In this document: one piece after another, positions 42,663 to 53,600 of the stretch
Numbering within the stretch: the stretch's first letter is position 1
Layout of the letters: each line of letters starts with the position of its first letter
Assembly (NCBI GenBank): GCA_922989275.2
Contig: OV277858.1
Location: 4,092,001-4,156,000 of the forward strand
Length of the DNA: 64,000 nt
Direction of reading: 5' to 3'
Source of the DNA: Gari tellinella
Taxonomy: Eukaryota; Mollusca; Bivalvia; Cardiida; Psammobiidae
Translations under genes and position numbers: made by a program
Notes under the pieces: generated by a model
Seen by the model: the letters and a program-made list of their open reading frames with translations, nothing else
Databases searched by the model: none
What the model was told of the DNA's origin: nothing

Positions 42663-45600
42663 TTCATGATGCAAGCAAACCACTTTGCAGGTTTACTAAC
42701 ATGACCATTGTCAACCGAAAAAAGCCGTTAGCCACTTCAATTTCCCTGGCAGATTCAAGATGGCGGCCATTTTCAAAATGGCCGCCATTTCCATTTTGAA
42801 TAAGTTATGTTGTAATGGTTATTTTCTTGCCAGTTCGAAAAGTCACACAAAACTAACTAAGTATGAGATGTAAAATGAAAATCATCAATTGTGGATTACG
42901 AAATATTACTAATTATTCAAGATGGTCCCCAAAAATTCAAAATGGCGGCCATTTTCACTATTTTCAATTGTACTTTAACCACATGCAATTTTGAAGGATT
43001 TTTAAACAACTTTTCCTCGGGCCATGTGTAAACTTTCTGTTCTTATACTACTGTTTCTAGTTATTCAAGTCTATACATTTGTTTAATGATTTCCACGTCC
43101 ATACTACCTTATAACACGAAGATACTAACGAAATTCCTTCACATGATTTTATTTTGAAACATTGATTTATTTATAAAATAGTCTTGCCGGACTTTTGGGA
43201 AATGGCTTTTTTAAGGAAAGTTGACATACCTCCTTTTTACCACTATTAAGGTTTGCTGAATCTTTTTCTGCTATCTGTCACATTCTCCCATGAAGCTAAC
43301 AGCCAAACAATGATGAACAAAAACAACAAAATGGCCGCCAAAACAATTATTTTCGTTATTATATACGATCTTTCGGGGATCAAACACACATATTACATCT
43401 GCTTCTCCTAAACCACATGACTGATTACAACGAAACTCTAGATGGACATTCTTAAGGCCAATCTCTTTTAACGAATTGATTCAATAAAGAACTCTGGTTA
43501 CCATGGCGACAACAGTAAAAAAAATGCACAATTTAAAAAAAATTATCCACAAAGTTCGGAACTTAGATATTTTATGTATAGTAATACCAAGCAGGCCTCA
43601 ATCAAGTTTATTCATATCATATTCATTCATCAAGATTATTGTGGTGTAAAATACGCTGAAACCCATATTGCAATATATTGCATTACGGAGAAACTGTATT
43701 GCAATATAAGTAAATTGGTCCAGCGCCGGGATTAACAGCCTTACATAGACGTATCGTATATTAGGATAAGCCCAAAGTTAGGTATTTGATGTAAAGTATA
43801 ACGAAGTAGACCTATACCCAGTTGTTAAAAGCATTATAGCCCGGGAGTAATAAATCTACTCGCCCATGGGTCACTAGCTTTGCATATATTTAAATAGGAA
43901 ACTATATAAAATCTTATCAAAAACCTTTTAGCCCAGAACTTCTTTTAATATTGTAGAGTATCGCCTTGAAGACATCTATCAACTTTGTTAAAATCATAGC
44001 GCTAGTTTTAGAATTTAGTATCTATAGTTTTATGGGTTTATATAGACTTTTATTTGAATAATTAAAAGATTATTCATGTCAACACCCTAAAGCTTTAATG
44101 TCTCCCTACAGTAGCCCCCTTACAACGATTCCCTCCTTACAACAATGATTACCACTTTTGCCCATACAGCACAATTTACACCTTTCTATAACAATTCCAT
44201 CCTAACATCATACAACATATTTGTCTCCGGCTGGGTATTGTTATAGCGATTTAGCGCCAGCGGCTATTGTGTCAAAATCCATGACACTGGTGAGCGATAT
44301 AGGGGGTTACGGTCCTCTTGTTTAAGCAGTTTAGTCACACAAACTATGCTCAAAGGAGAAACATATATGTGAATAAAATGCACCATGCAGCTATCAACAG
44401 AAGTGTTTCATGAATTTCTGAAATGGAAACGTTGTAGCGATGAAACCTAAGTGTTGATTCAACCATGCTGGTCCAGTTAAAAGCCAAGAATTGATAAATA
44501 GATAGAAGAATAAGGAGCAGGAATTATTGGTAACACTAAGACCACAACTACCTTAATGAGACAATTCTCAACCCTAGTAATAGACAAAGCTCACGAACAA
44601 GCGAATGCAATCATCAAAGGCAATAGGGGTGCACTTTGCATCACAGAGGACCTTCAGTTCAAAGACACTGAATTATGGCAGGCCCGAAGTCAGCCGATTA
44701 TGCACAGAGTACGATGAAGAATCTAGCGCAAGTCACCCACCATGAGCAATCAAAGAGTGCGCATACGTCATTGCTTTAGAAAGTGACAAGGTTGACCTCG
44801 ACCATCAAGATGACATAGGTCTCAGGGCTATGATTTTAACAAATTTGATAGAGGTCTTCTAGGCGAGATATCTAGTGCACTAAAAAAAATGAAGCTTTGG
44901 CTATAAGGTTTAGATAAGATTTCTTTAAGTGTCCTTGTTAAATCTATGTAAAGCTAGTGACCTATTGGTGGGATTATTTACTACCCCCGGACTACAATAC
45001 TTTTAACAAACTGTGTAGAGGTCTACTATGCTTTGCTTTACATAAAATATTTGGGCTTTATGAATTTTGTGAAGCATATTTTTCTATATGCGATAAGTCA
45101 ATGTAAAGCTATTGACTCCGAGGCAGGGCCTGTTTACTTACGAGGGTCATTCCAAAATATTTTACTTTTGCATACATGTATAATAAGCATGTGTGATACA
45201 TCGTTGAAAAGCGCATTTTCTTGCGGATACATCGATGCATAATAACTTGACAACAACAGTTCTCTTCGTTGTGGAAAATTGGCATCAATGTTTGACAGTC
45301 ATAGGCACTGGCCAATTTTGGTACAGAATTTAATAATATTTTTTATATCATATAGCTTAGAAAAAGTGCCATATCACTTTTAAATGTCGAACTAGCTTAT
45401 TGGAACTTTACTTATGTTTTAGGCCACCAACACTTAATACATTGAATTGAATAGCATTAATAACTTTGAGATGTGTGTTTCACCTACTTTTATTGTAAGA
45501 TTAAAGCTTATATTTAAATGTATAATATTACTTGAAAAATGCAAAAAATATCTTACATTTGTTTATTGTTATATCAACTTGTTTACGAAGAAGTGATTTA

Positions 45601-47101
45601 TTTTTCAATTTCAACACACTAAAATATTTTATATTTCTCAATAACTAAGTTGTTAATCTATCACCTATAAAATGTATATGAATAAAGTATTCATCGACAA
45701 ACTGTACTAAATTTGATAACTTTGTTTTGAAACGTTCGCATAACAACAAACCAACATTAATGTTGACACATTAAAATATAAAACTATATGTGTCCCTTCA
45801 ATGCATCACAATAGTAGTTTCAAATTCTATAATATGCATGGTGTGTTGTGTTTTTTCCACCAAATTTAGACCGTGTAAAATAAGAATATTGACTTGCATG
45901 ATAAGTTGTCAAATCCGCACGAAATTGGCCTTTAAAATGATGTATTAAGACAAAAATCTTACATGTAGATTTCAAGAAAATGCCAAAGTAACACACATTT
46001 TGAAGGATGCTAGTTTATTGCTATATGTTGCAATACAGTTTCTGCATATTGCAATATAATGTAATATGGCTTAACCCATTACAATTTAGATGCAAGAATA
46101 TGATATGAATAAACTTGATTGAGATCCGCTAGTAAATACAATATATCAAATATCTAACCACTGTGTCTGGTGTTTTTACAAGAAATATTTTAAAGATTTT
46201 CCCAGTTTTTCACATTGGTTGCCATGGCAATCAGAGCTCTTTATTGAATCAATCCTTTGAAATAAATTAGCCCAAAAAATGTTTCTGTAAACGTATGGTT
46301 GTAATCAGCAATGTGGTTTAGGAGAAGTAAATACTATGTGTATTTGATCCCCCGAAAGATCGGAAATAATAACGAAAATAAGTGTTTCGGCGGCCATTTT
46401 GTTTTTTACCATTTTTGGGCTTTCAGCCTCGTGGGGGAGAGTGAAAGACAATAGAAATGGATTTAGCACGCCTACATTATGGCAAAAAGGTGATTTGTTA
46501 TTTTTTCCCAAATATGCCTCAAGGAATGTTATTTCCCCACAATCCGACAAGTCTATTTTAGATAAAAAAGCAATGTTACAAAATGAAAGATCTTAGTGTT
46601 ATAAGAATTTTTAACGATAAAATTGTATCGGAATCATGCATAAAACAAATGTTTATACTTTAATAGCTTTACACAGTATAAGGACAGAACAATGAACACA
46701 CAATACGCGGAAATGTAGTTTAATAATCCTTCAGAAATACATGTGCTCTTATAACAATGAAAACAGAGTGAAAATGGCCGCCATTTTGAATTTTTGGCGG
46801 CCATCTTGAATAATTAGCAATATTCCGCTATCCAAAATGGATGATTTATATTTTACATCTCATAAGTGTTAGTTTTGCGTGCCTTTTGTATTAACATTAG
46901 ACTGGCAATAACGCCATAACTTATGCAAACTTGAAATGGCAGCCATTTTGAAAATGGCCGCCATCTTGAATCTGCCAGAGAAATTGAAGTGGCTAACGGG
47001 TTTTTTAAGATAAGATATGTCTTAACACTTATTGTAGAAAGTCCCTTGCTTGCATCATTATTTGAAGTATTTTGGCAAAATATCGACCTTATGCCCCGGG
47101 C
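42633..47101. mobile_element. 4.5-kb inverted-repeat element nested in the retrotransposon
   Basis: The left arm (42633 to ~43705) and right arm (~45995 to 47101) are imperfect reverse complements over about 1.1 kb. Matching blocks include GCCCGGGGCATAAG at the outer ends, GTTAGCCACTTCAATT, 'caagatggcggccatttt', 'aacaaaatggccgcc' and 'tattttcgttattat'. Both ends are followed by TA (42631-42632; 47102-47103), with ACA outside on both sides as well. The arms are much more diverged than the LTRs. The interior holds a short transposase-like remnant (44556-44717) and no intact transposase. It is best read as a non-autonomous DNA transposon; an integral part of the retroelement family is the alternative. 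Confidence 0.75.
44556..44717 (+). pseudogene. DQAHEQ-type transposase-like ORF remnant
   Basis: A 53-codon frame reads MRQFSTLVIDKAHEQANAII, KGNRGALCITEDLQFKD and on to a stop, then continues one base out of frame (YDEESSASHPP). The pattern [ID]-x-AHEQ-N-A-x-[IV]-KG-x-x-GA-[IL]-x-[IL]-TE is one I know from a widespread family of invertebrate mobile-element proteins. It lies in the centre of the inverted-repeat element and is probably what is left of its own transposase gene. Confidence 0.55.
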
Positions 47102-47103
47102 TA

Positions 47104-47325
47104 ACAGGGGCTACATTAAAAAGACCAGATCTCATTACCTGTTCAACATAATAATTCAATTCAGCATTCCATGGCACATAACTCATCTCGACAGGGTATA
47201 AATGTCAACAAAAATCAAATGAGAATAAGCCCACCAATGGACTGTGGGAAAAATAGTTACGCCTGAAAATCTGAAAATGCTTATGAAATTATATTTTGGC
47301 TTTCAAATTCTAAATGAAAAGACAA

Positions 47326-47363
<38 letters not shown>

Positions 47364-48687
47364 ACTAGATCTATTAAGCCTATTACTCAATTTCCAAATA
47401 TTTGTACAATCAAGAGAGATGTAACAGTTTGAACTAATGAGCTTACTGCAGTCTACCACTTTCAACTGTTCTTTACACTAATACCAGTTCACTAAGCTAT
47501 ACACAAAAATATCCTGCTATGCCATATGTAAACAGTGATCTACTATATTAATAGCTATACGCAAATACCGACCTGCTACGCTATACCAAATACCAATCTA
47601 CTACGCTATACTAGATACCAATCTATTATGCTATACCAGATACCAATCTACTATGCTATACCAGATATCTATCTACACCATGTGACACTAGCAACAGTCT
47701 ACATAAGTATCTATCATATAAACTGAATTTACAGATGATACAGCAACCTGTCAAACTTCATCAACAGAACAATTTTCAATAACTGATTTTGATGAAACTT
47801 CACAGGGTTATATAGTATTAAAGAAATACTGTTTGCAACTTTCATATAGATGGAGACACTCTGAAAATGATGTATGGATGGATGACTATGAAGAAAAAGG
47901 ATGTTAGTAGGTTAAAGTGCTCACCAATACCAAAGTGCTCAACAATCTGTAAACTCTGTTAGCTTGTGCTGGACTGTGACGGTGCCAAAGGTGCCAATCT
48001 CACACAAACACACAACAACAACAACCCATTCAAGTACACAATGACATCTGAAAAAGTGAATTGAAACTATAGCACATGTTAACAAATATATAATACATAA
48101 ATAATACAACCAAAACAAATTCTAAGTGTCTATAGTCACTGATGAATTCACTTATATTTATGTCACTTTAGAGTGTCACTGCAGCACTGAATAAATAAAC
48201 AGTCTGAATTCAACCTGAAGGATCTGTTTACTATATTTAATGCAAAGTAGATAGCGTATCCTGCTTCAAGCGAAGGGAAAGTTTATATAACGTTCATGCT
48301 GATGTGTATAGCGTAAGACGAACAGGTGTCACAAGCATAATGTCAAACAACAGACGTGTAATCTGCTAAATGGATAAACCACGGAAACACATTACTATAT
48401 CACTGACACGCGGTAGATATTACAAAATAAACAGTTCACTGGTTTGCGTATACTCAACACTGTTTACTCCATGTAAAATAATCTGCCTTTCAAGCATTCA
48501 GTCAGTAATAAGTGTAATACCAAAGCCATGCGTTCACTTCACTCCAACGTGTGTTTGTTTACACCACATTCCAATGGCGGAATCCCCGGTAGTGACGTCA
48601 CTTCGGAACACCCCGCGTCATCCGGTCTCCTCGGCGCTAGCCGTTGTAATGGCCGACCAATTCGCACCCAATGCCAACCGAACCAAG
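47104..48687 (-). other. 5' leader of the retrotransposon
   Basis: About 1.6 kb between the 5' LTR and the nested element on the element strand. It contains a run of 31 T (47329-47359), a short tandem repeat of 'gctataccagataccaatct' words (about 47560-47680) and no supported gene. The frames at 48370-48915 near the LTR have no recognisable domain. Confidence 0.6.
47560..47680. repeat. Minisatellite of ~24-bp units
   Basis: About five imperfect copies of 'ctacgctataccagatacca' and variants. Confidence 0.8.
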
Positions 48688-48703
48688 AGAACACTGGCCA
48701 CCA
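48688..48703 (-). promoter_or_regulatory. Candidate primer-binding site
   Basis: Two bases inside the 5' LTR boundary, the element strand reads TGGTGGCCAGTGTTCT, beginning with TGG as expected for pairing with a tRNA CCA end. I cannot match it confidently to a particular tRNA. Confidence 0.6.
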
Positions 48704-48705
48704 AA

Positions 48706-49265
48706 TGTTACCAACCTCAAATGCGCAATACTTCTGGGTTGATGTGAGTTCTTTCTTAGTTGGGTGGGTTGCCTGAAATGTAAGGCGGGCACGCTAGAAT
48801 GGGAAAATGGCCTGTGCAACAAGAAACATGCGACCTTCGTCAACAGTAGTTTATTACCAAGTGCCCTCGCCACGCAAGGAAAAGTTATGAATAAATGATA
48901 TAAATGAAATGACATGGAAAATGATGAATGGCAAAAGGTGGAAAAATACCTAAGCTACTTTCATATACAATAAATACCTAAAATGTAAGGCGGGCACGCT
49001 AGAATGGGAAAATGGCCTGTGCAACAAGAAACATGCGACCTTCGTCAACAGTAGTTTATTACCAAGTGCACAGGTGACTGCTAGGAATTGTGGGATATGA
49101 CGTAGCTTCCCGCCACCAAAGGTCAACTAGGGTTAGAGGTTAGGGTTAGCATCAAAACGAAAGTAACTCAATGAGGTGATGAAATAATGAGATGAAATGA
49201 CGGACAAAGATGGATAACTAAGCATATATATGAATAGATAAACAGGTAAATCTGACTCTGTGACA
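48706..49265 (-). repeat. 5' LTR (right), 560 bp
   Basis: Same length and ends as the left LTR. By eye the copies differ at three positions (t/g near the start, t/c in 'ccctcgcc', g/a in 'cctaaaatg'). It would carry the promoter for minus-strand transcription into gag-pol. Confidence 0.95.
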
Positions 49266-49269
49266 CATA
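49266..49269. other. Target-site duplication (CATA), right
   Basis: Matches 36016-36019; after it, homology to copy A resumes with TATCGAAGC. Confidence 0.9.
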
Positions 49270-50444
49270 TATCGAAGCAATTGACAAAAACTGGTTCCAA
49301 TTGTCAGGTATTGTGTTTTCTACGTGAATCTGAATAAAACGACCTCTTTAACAGTGTTTGGACGAAATACAGTGTATTATATCAGGCATATGCCTCTTTC
49401 ACGGGATCCCTGCTCCCATTTGTCTTATCCTTTCTTATCAACTACCAAACAGATTATGTTATGATATGTAGAAAAACACCTCTTGTAGTAAACATCTCCA
49501 TCTAGTGTGCGAGGTGTTGGAAGCACAGCCTCTAAGTCAAATGTTGCTGAAACAAATGCTGGCTCCCCTGCAGCTCGCTCATTGTATGTTTTGCCCGTCT
49601 TACTAATTCAATATTCCAATTTCAGCTTTTAGATAACTCTTAAAACCTTTCATTGAACACTGCCTGTTTCCTTGTATCATCTTTAATTTTGCTTATAGTT
49701 TAGTATGGCATATAGCTATTTACCTTTTCGCGATCTGATTCACAAGTCAGTTTCGAAGGGTTTATGAGTTTGAATATATTTCATTATCAGTTTTGAAATT
49801 ACTTCTTTGAACAAACATTTGCCATCTACTGAGGCTCTGTTTAGCCCATTGTTCCCAAGTAGACTATTTAGCTTTGCGTTATTATACTTTCGAAGTTTCT
49901 TGTGTGTTTATTCCATTTTATTACTTTTCCCTAAAATGACCCTGAATATTTAAGTTACTGGTTCCTTTTTATTACAACTTTCACTTTGCGTTCGAATACC
50001 TTAAAGGTATGTTCAATCCTAGTTCTGTTTGTCTTTTGTTTTATCGCTTTCTTATCTGACATCCAGCATATGTATCTCAATCAGATGGTTTGTTTAGAGT
50101 CAGAATGAATATACTTAAACGTAGTTCTTCCTTAAGCACAGAGTTTGAAGCATTTATATATTGAACTCCATCTAGATACAAGTTTCCTTTCAGGCCAAAT
50201 GTTACATTTCACATTTGGTTTTGAATATTCTACTTTCTGTCGTTTATTTTCACATAGAATTGTTTTGGGATCCTTTTATGATGATTGTTGCTGTCTTTTT
50301 CTTAGCACCTTTTATCTTTTGATGCGAGTCACTCATTGCTTATTTGTTGTGAATTTGATGAGAGGCAGGGTTTGCTCAGATCGTCCATGAAATTATCTAA
50401 CTAGTCAAACCAGTATTTGCCAACTGAAAAAGCCAAAATGTCAC
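49270..50444. repeat. Segmental duplication, copy B, right part
   Basis: Colinear with copy A from about 26040 to 27216. The homology ends sharply after 'agccaaaatgtcac' (50444), where copy A continues AAAAAGTG and copy B continues TTGAGTG. Confidence 0.9.
49425..49601 (-). pseudogene. Transposase-like protein remnant (copy B)
   Basis: Counterpart of 26197-26373 with a few substitutions; the frame (TYNERAAGEPAFVSATFDLE...) is kept over the same 58 codons and is broken outside it. Confidence 0.55.
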
Positions 50445-51502
50445 TTGAGTGTTAAAGTGAAGCATCACATTAAATTCCACTATTTTTTATTATTGAGTTT
50501 ATATGAAGGACAGTAGTAATCACACCTGGACTGTTTTCATGGTTATCTATAAATGAATGAATGTGTTTTACGGCCCATCGACACAAGATGGTCATTGAGA
50601 GCCGATTAGTAATCCTAAGATCCTGTTATAACTTTCTTTAAATTCAAATGGTAAGGATCCATTTCAGTATAAGCAAACAAGACAGAAGTCAGTGCAGATA
50701 TCCCATGCATCCGTAACTGTAAGTCAATCGGTGTTTGATTTGGGGTGTCATAAAAATGATCGTGGCTTGTCTGAGTAGGTATAATTACTGAACATTTCAT
50801 TCGTCTTCAAAGTATATGATAATGAAATACGAATTTTCTTTTATTCTGTTAAGCATTTTAGTTCTCAAAACCTTTTCATCACATTAAAATGTTAACAGTG
50901 ATACTAGTAATAACAGACAATTGTATGCAATATAATTTTTCAAGTTCTGTTTAGATATAATTTTAAAAGAAAAATAAGTTAATTACTAACACTTACAGTT
51001 TCACTTTACTGGTCCTTTTATACTCTATTCCTAACAATACATCACACAGGGCTGATCAGGATGTGTATTCCTTGCTAATTAGTAAATTAGGGGTGTATGG
51101 TTGGCTTTTTTCGTCCTGGTAAGACATGGTTTGACAGACAATCATCAAGATTCCTGAGCAAAAAGGGGCTATTTACCATATATCTCCTTTTTGCTCCGAA
51201 ACTTTGTAAATAGCCCCCTTTTGCTCTGTTTTTTTTTTATGGCAATATGCAGATAGCACCTGTGTGTTCTGGCATATTGTAAGTTTTCTGTTTGGTATAT
51301 GAATTCAATATTCATTCCACATAAAATATAGGTAAAATACATTTAGAAAATGACAAAAACATCAAAATATACCAAAAGTGCAGATAACACCTTTTTGCTT
51401 TATGCCATCGAATTGCAGCCGCACAAATCTGATGTCAATTTCGTCGAATTTTCGACACTTCAGAAATAGCAGTAGGGAATAATACCATTAAAATCAACTT
51501 AC
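50445..51502. repeat. Non-coding stretch with AAAAAGGGGCTATTT-type inverted words
   Basis: Between 51150 and 51420 the words GAGCAAAAAGGGGCTATTT, 'atctcctttttgctcc', 'aatagcccccttttgctc' and 'gataacacctttttgctt' alternate in both orientations. Related words occur in segment B at 34925-35220. A MITE is plausible but the ends are not clear. No exon is supported. Confidence 0.5.
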
Positions 51503-51567
51503 CTGATAACTGATCCCGGTTGTATACAATTCTGTGTCACAATCCTGATTTTCAGTGGAATAGCCAT
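51503..51567 (-). CDS. Candidate first coding exon (MAIPLKIRIVTQ...)
   Basis: On the minus strand an ATG at 51567 opens 21 codons (MAIPLKIRIVTQNCIQPGSV then I) plus two bases, ending at a near-perfect donor CAG|GTAAGT. It leaves in phase 2 (AG), exactly what the exon at 6902 needs (one leading A, giving Arg). Joined, the four exons would encode about 118 residues. No exon of compatible phase was found in between, which implies an intron of ~44.6 kb, unusually long. The exon could equally belong to another gene. I do not recognise the protein. Confidence 0.5.
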
Positions 51568-53220
51568 GTCCAATAGTAGATTCTAATCGTTAAATGGTAT
51601 GGTCCTAATCACTCTAACTGTCTGACATAATTTGACGACGGAACTAAGACGAAGTACTACGCCGTTTCCGCCGTAGGTTTCACAAAATATAGTTCGTTTA
51701 ACTACGATTTAAAATAAAAAAAGTCCACGTAAATAACGTCTTTCTTCATCAATTATTGCTTCATTATATGGTGAATAACAAAACGAAAATTTGAATCGAG
51801 AGCTTCAAACTGACGACCACTTGCATTTGTTGGATTCTTTAAGTACTATTTCGTATTGTTGCTTAGTTTTTAAGGAAGTTATGCACGCGCAAATCAAACA
51901 CTTTTCAAAGTCTGTCAGGGATTGAATTGAATTGGAATTCCTTTGTTTTTTTCGTGCATTACCTAAGAACGGAAAAAGCAAGCTTTTTTCCGTATTATAA
52001 TGAGCTAATTTGTGTCCCTAGAAATACTTCGGAAAGTTTGAGTTATCGTCCCCAGAGTGCAGCTTAGAATTTATCTAAAAATAAAAGAGATATCATTAGG
52101 TACTCACACTGTATGGGGACAAAATGAGATAAATGTGAGATAACGTCCCCACAAAATTTGCTTTTTAAAGCGTTTTAACAGAATACATTTGTAAACAAAT
52201 AAACGAAGGGATAAGGTTATTTTGACGTAACTGGACAATAAAATGCAAAACGTTAATGTCTGGCAATGCTAGTTCTGTTCGTCCCCATAACGTTGGTTTT
52301 AAATTTAACCGTAACTGTGGGACCCAAAACCAGAAAGAGAGAGAGAGAGGAAGAGAGAGATAGAGAGAAATAGTGAGAGAGGGGGGAGGGGGCAGATAGA
52401 CAGACATACTGATAGAGGGAATAAAGAGAGTCAGACAGTCAGACAAACAGAGACAGATACATGTAGACAGACAACAGCTTAAAACTAAAGACAACTTAGT
52501 TCTTAGAATATCTTAGCGCAAAAGGTCTCGTGATTAAATTAAATGTACACATTAACTACATGTTTCACGGCCAAACGTACTTTCAGTCTCTTTTCATCAA
52601 CAAAATTAAACCCTATTTAGCTTTTTTATGACATCGTATATAATATAGCAATCAAATACGTTACGAAATTTATACAAATAGCAAACCTACAACTCTGATG
52701 GCCAGTGTCTATAAGCTACATATCGGATCAGCGGAATTCTGAATGTCTACGGTAATTTTCAATCCATATGTAAAAGTAGTTTGTCATAACTTTCTAATAA
52801 AAATTATATGTTATTACGAAATAAGAATGTTGTACAATAACTAAGTAATGTTTTAAGTGTTTACCCTTATAATGCTAAGAGCGATTGGACGTATTTAGCT
52901 GTGCAAACCTTATGTCGGCCGCAGAGTAATTTGGTGTCAAATCAGGATCCAAACGTTTAACACTCCTGTTTAGGTTTCCTTTATTTTAAAAAGAAAAACA
53001 GATGGTTTCGCCTTCTTTAGCAAAGAGCATTCTAAAATTAGAGTATCATATTAAATGAATAGGGTCAACAAAGTATTCTTCATTCATATACATATATTTG
53101 AAAAGATTACTTTATAAATGGTAATTAACGGTATAGATACTTATCTAGCGACTGAAACTCAGTGTATGAAAGAGACCCAGTAGATAACTTTTCGTTAGTA
53201 ATACTTTCATTCTAAATAAC
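51568..53220. other. Non-coding stretch with a GTCCCCAC repeat and a GA-rich tract
   Basis: A diverged GTCCCCAC-family unit spans about 52005-52200 ('catcgtccccagagtgcag'-like words, 'gagataacgtccccac'). A purine-rich microsatellite (GAGAGAGAGAGAGG and variants) spans about 52333-52395. The first 150 bp may hold the promoter and 5' UTR of the exon at 51503-51567. Confidence 0.55.
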
Positions 53221-53600
53221 TATGATGTTGATCCCAGCCAGCATTGCGAAAGCGGGCCGCCGGCGGGCCGCAATTCTGTGCAAAGCGGGGACATGGCGGC
53301 CCACCCACATCGTAGTTCGGCGGGCCCCTGGCGCCCCACCGGTGGCACTTGCTCTGCCGCTCTATATCTGCCAGTATTCCGAAAGCGGTCCGCCAGTGGC
53401 TCGCCCTTTCCCAAGTACAAAGCGGCAATATGGCGGTCCGCCGACGTCATAGTTAGGCGGGAAGCTGGCGTGCTCCGCCAGCATTCTGCAAGCGGACCGT
53501 CAGTCGCCCTTTCCTGTCCACATCCAGTGGCCCGCCCGCGGATTTCTAGGCAATTTTGCAAGATTTAGCGGGCAACCAGCGGGCTGCCCGAAACCCGCCA
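53221..53600. repeat. GC-rich repeat island
   Basis: In an AT-rich setting this 380-bp block is strongly GC-rich and built from two to three diverged ~120-135-bp units. Shared words are 'ccagcattgcgaaagcgg' or variants, 'gtgcaaagcggggacatgg' or variants and 'cggcgggccg/cgg-tccgcc'. Overlapping frames on both strands (53207-53568) reflect composition only. The ends show no clear inverted termini. Confidence 0.75.

Larger units (their letters stand above)
36020..49265 (-). mobile_element. Ty3/Gypsy LTR retrotransposon, 13.2 kb
   Basis: Two 560-bp LTRs in direct orientation bracket gag, protease and pol, all read on the minus strand, so the 5' LTR is the right one. Pol order is reverse transcriptase, RNase H, integrase, which is the Ty3/Gypsy order. 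A purine tract precedes the 3' LTR and a TGG-starting primer-binding candidate follows the 5' LTR. I count three differences between the LTRs, so insertion is recent. Between the 5' LTR and gag lie 6 kb, of which about 4.5 kb is an inverted-repeat element. No envelope-like frame is visible. Protease and reverse transcriptase are out of frame at about 40603. Confidence 0.95.

Noticed and set aside
42684..48705. Envelope gene in the long region between the 5' LTR and gag
   Set aside because: The position is wrong for env and no frame of useful length exists; most of the region is the inverted-repeat element.
48370..48915. Frames of 80-125 codons beside the 5' LTR
   Set aside because: They cross the LTR boundary or the primer-binding region and have no recognisable domain.
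53207..53568. Overlapping open frames of about 100 codons on both strands
   Set aside because: High GC content removes stop codons in all frames; the peptides follow a repeat and match no family I know.
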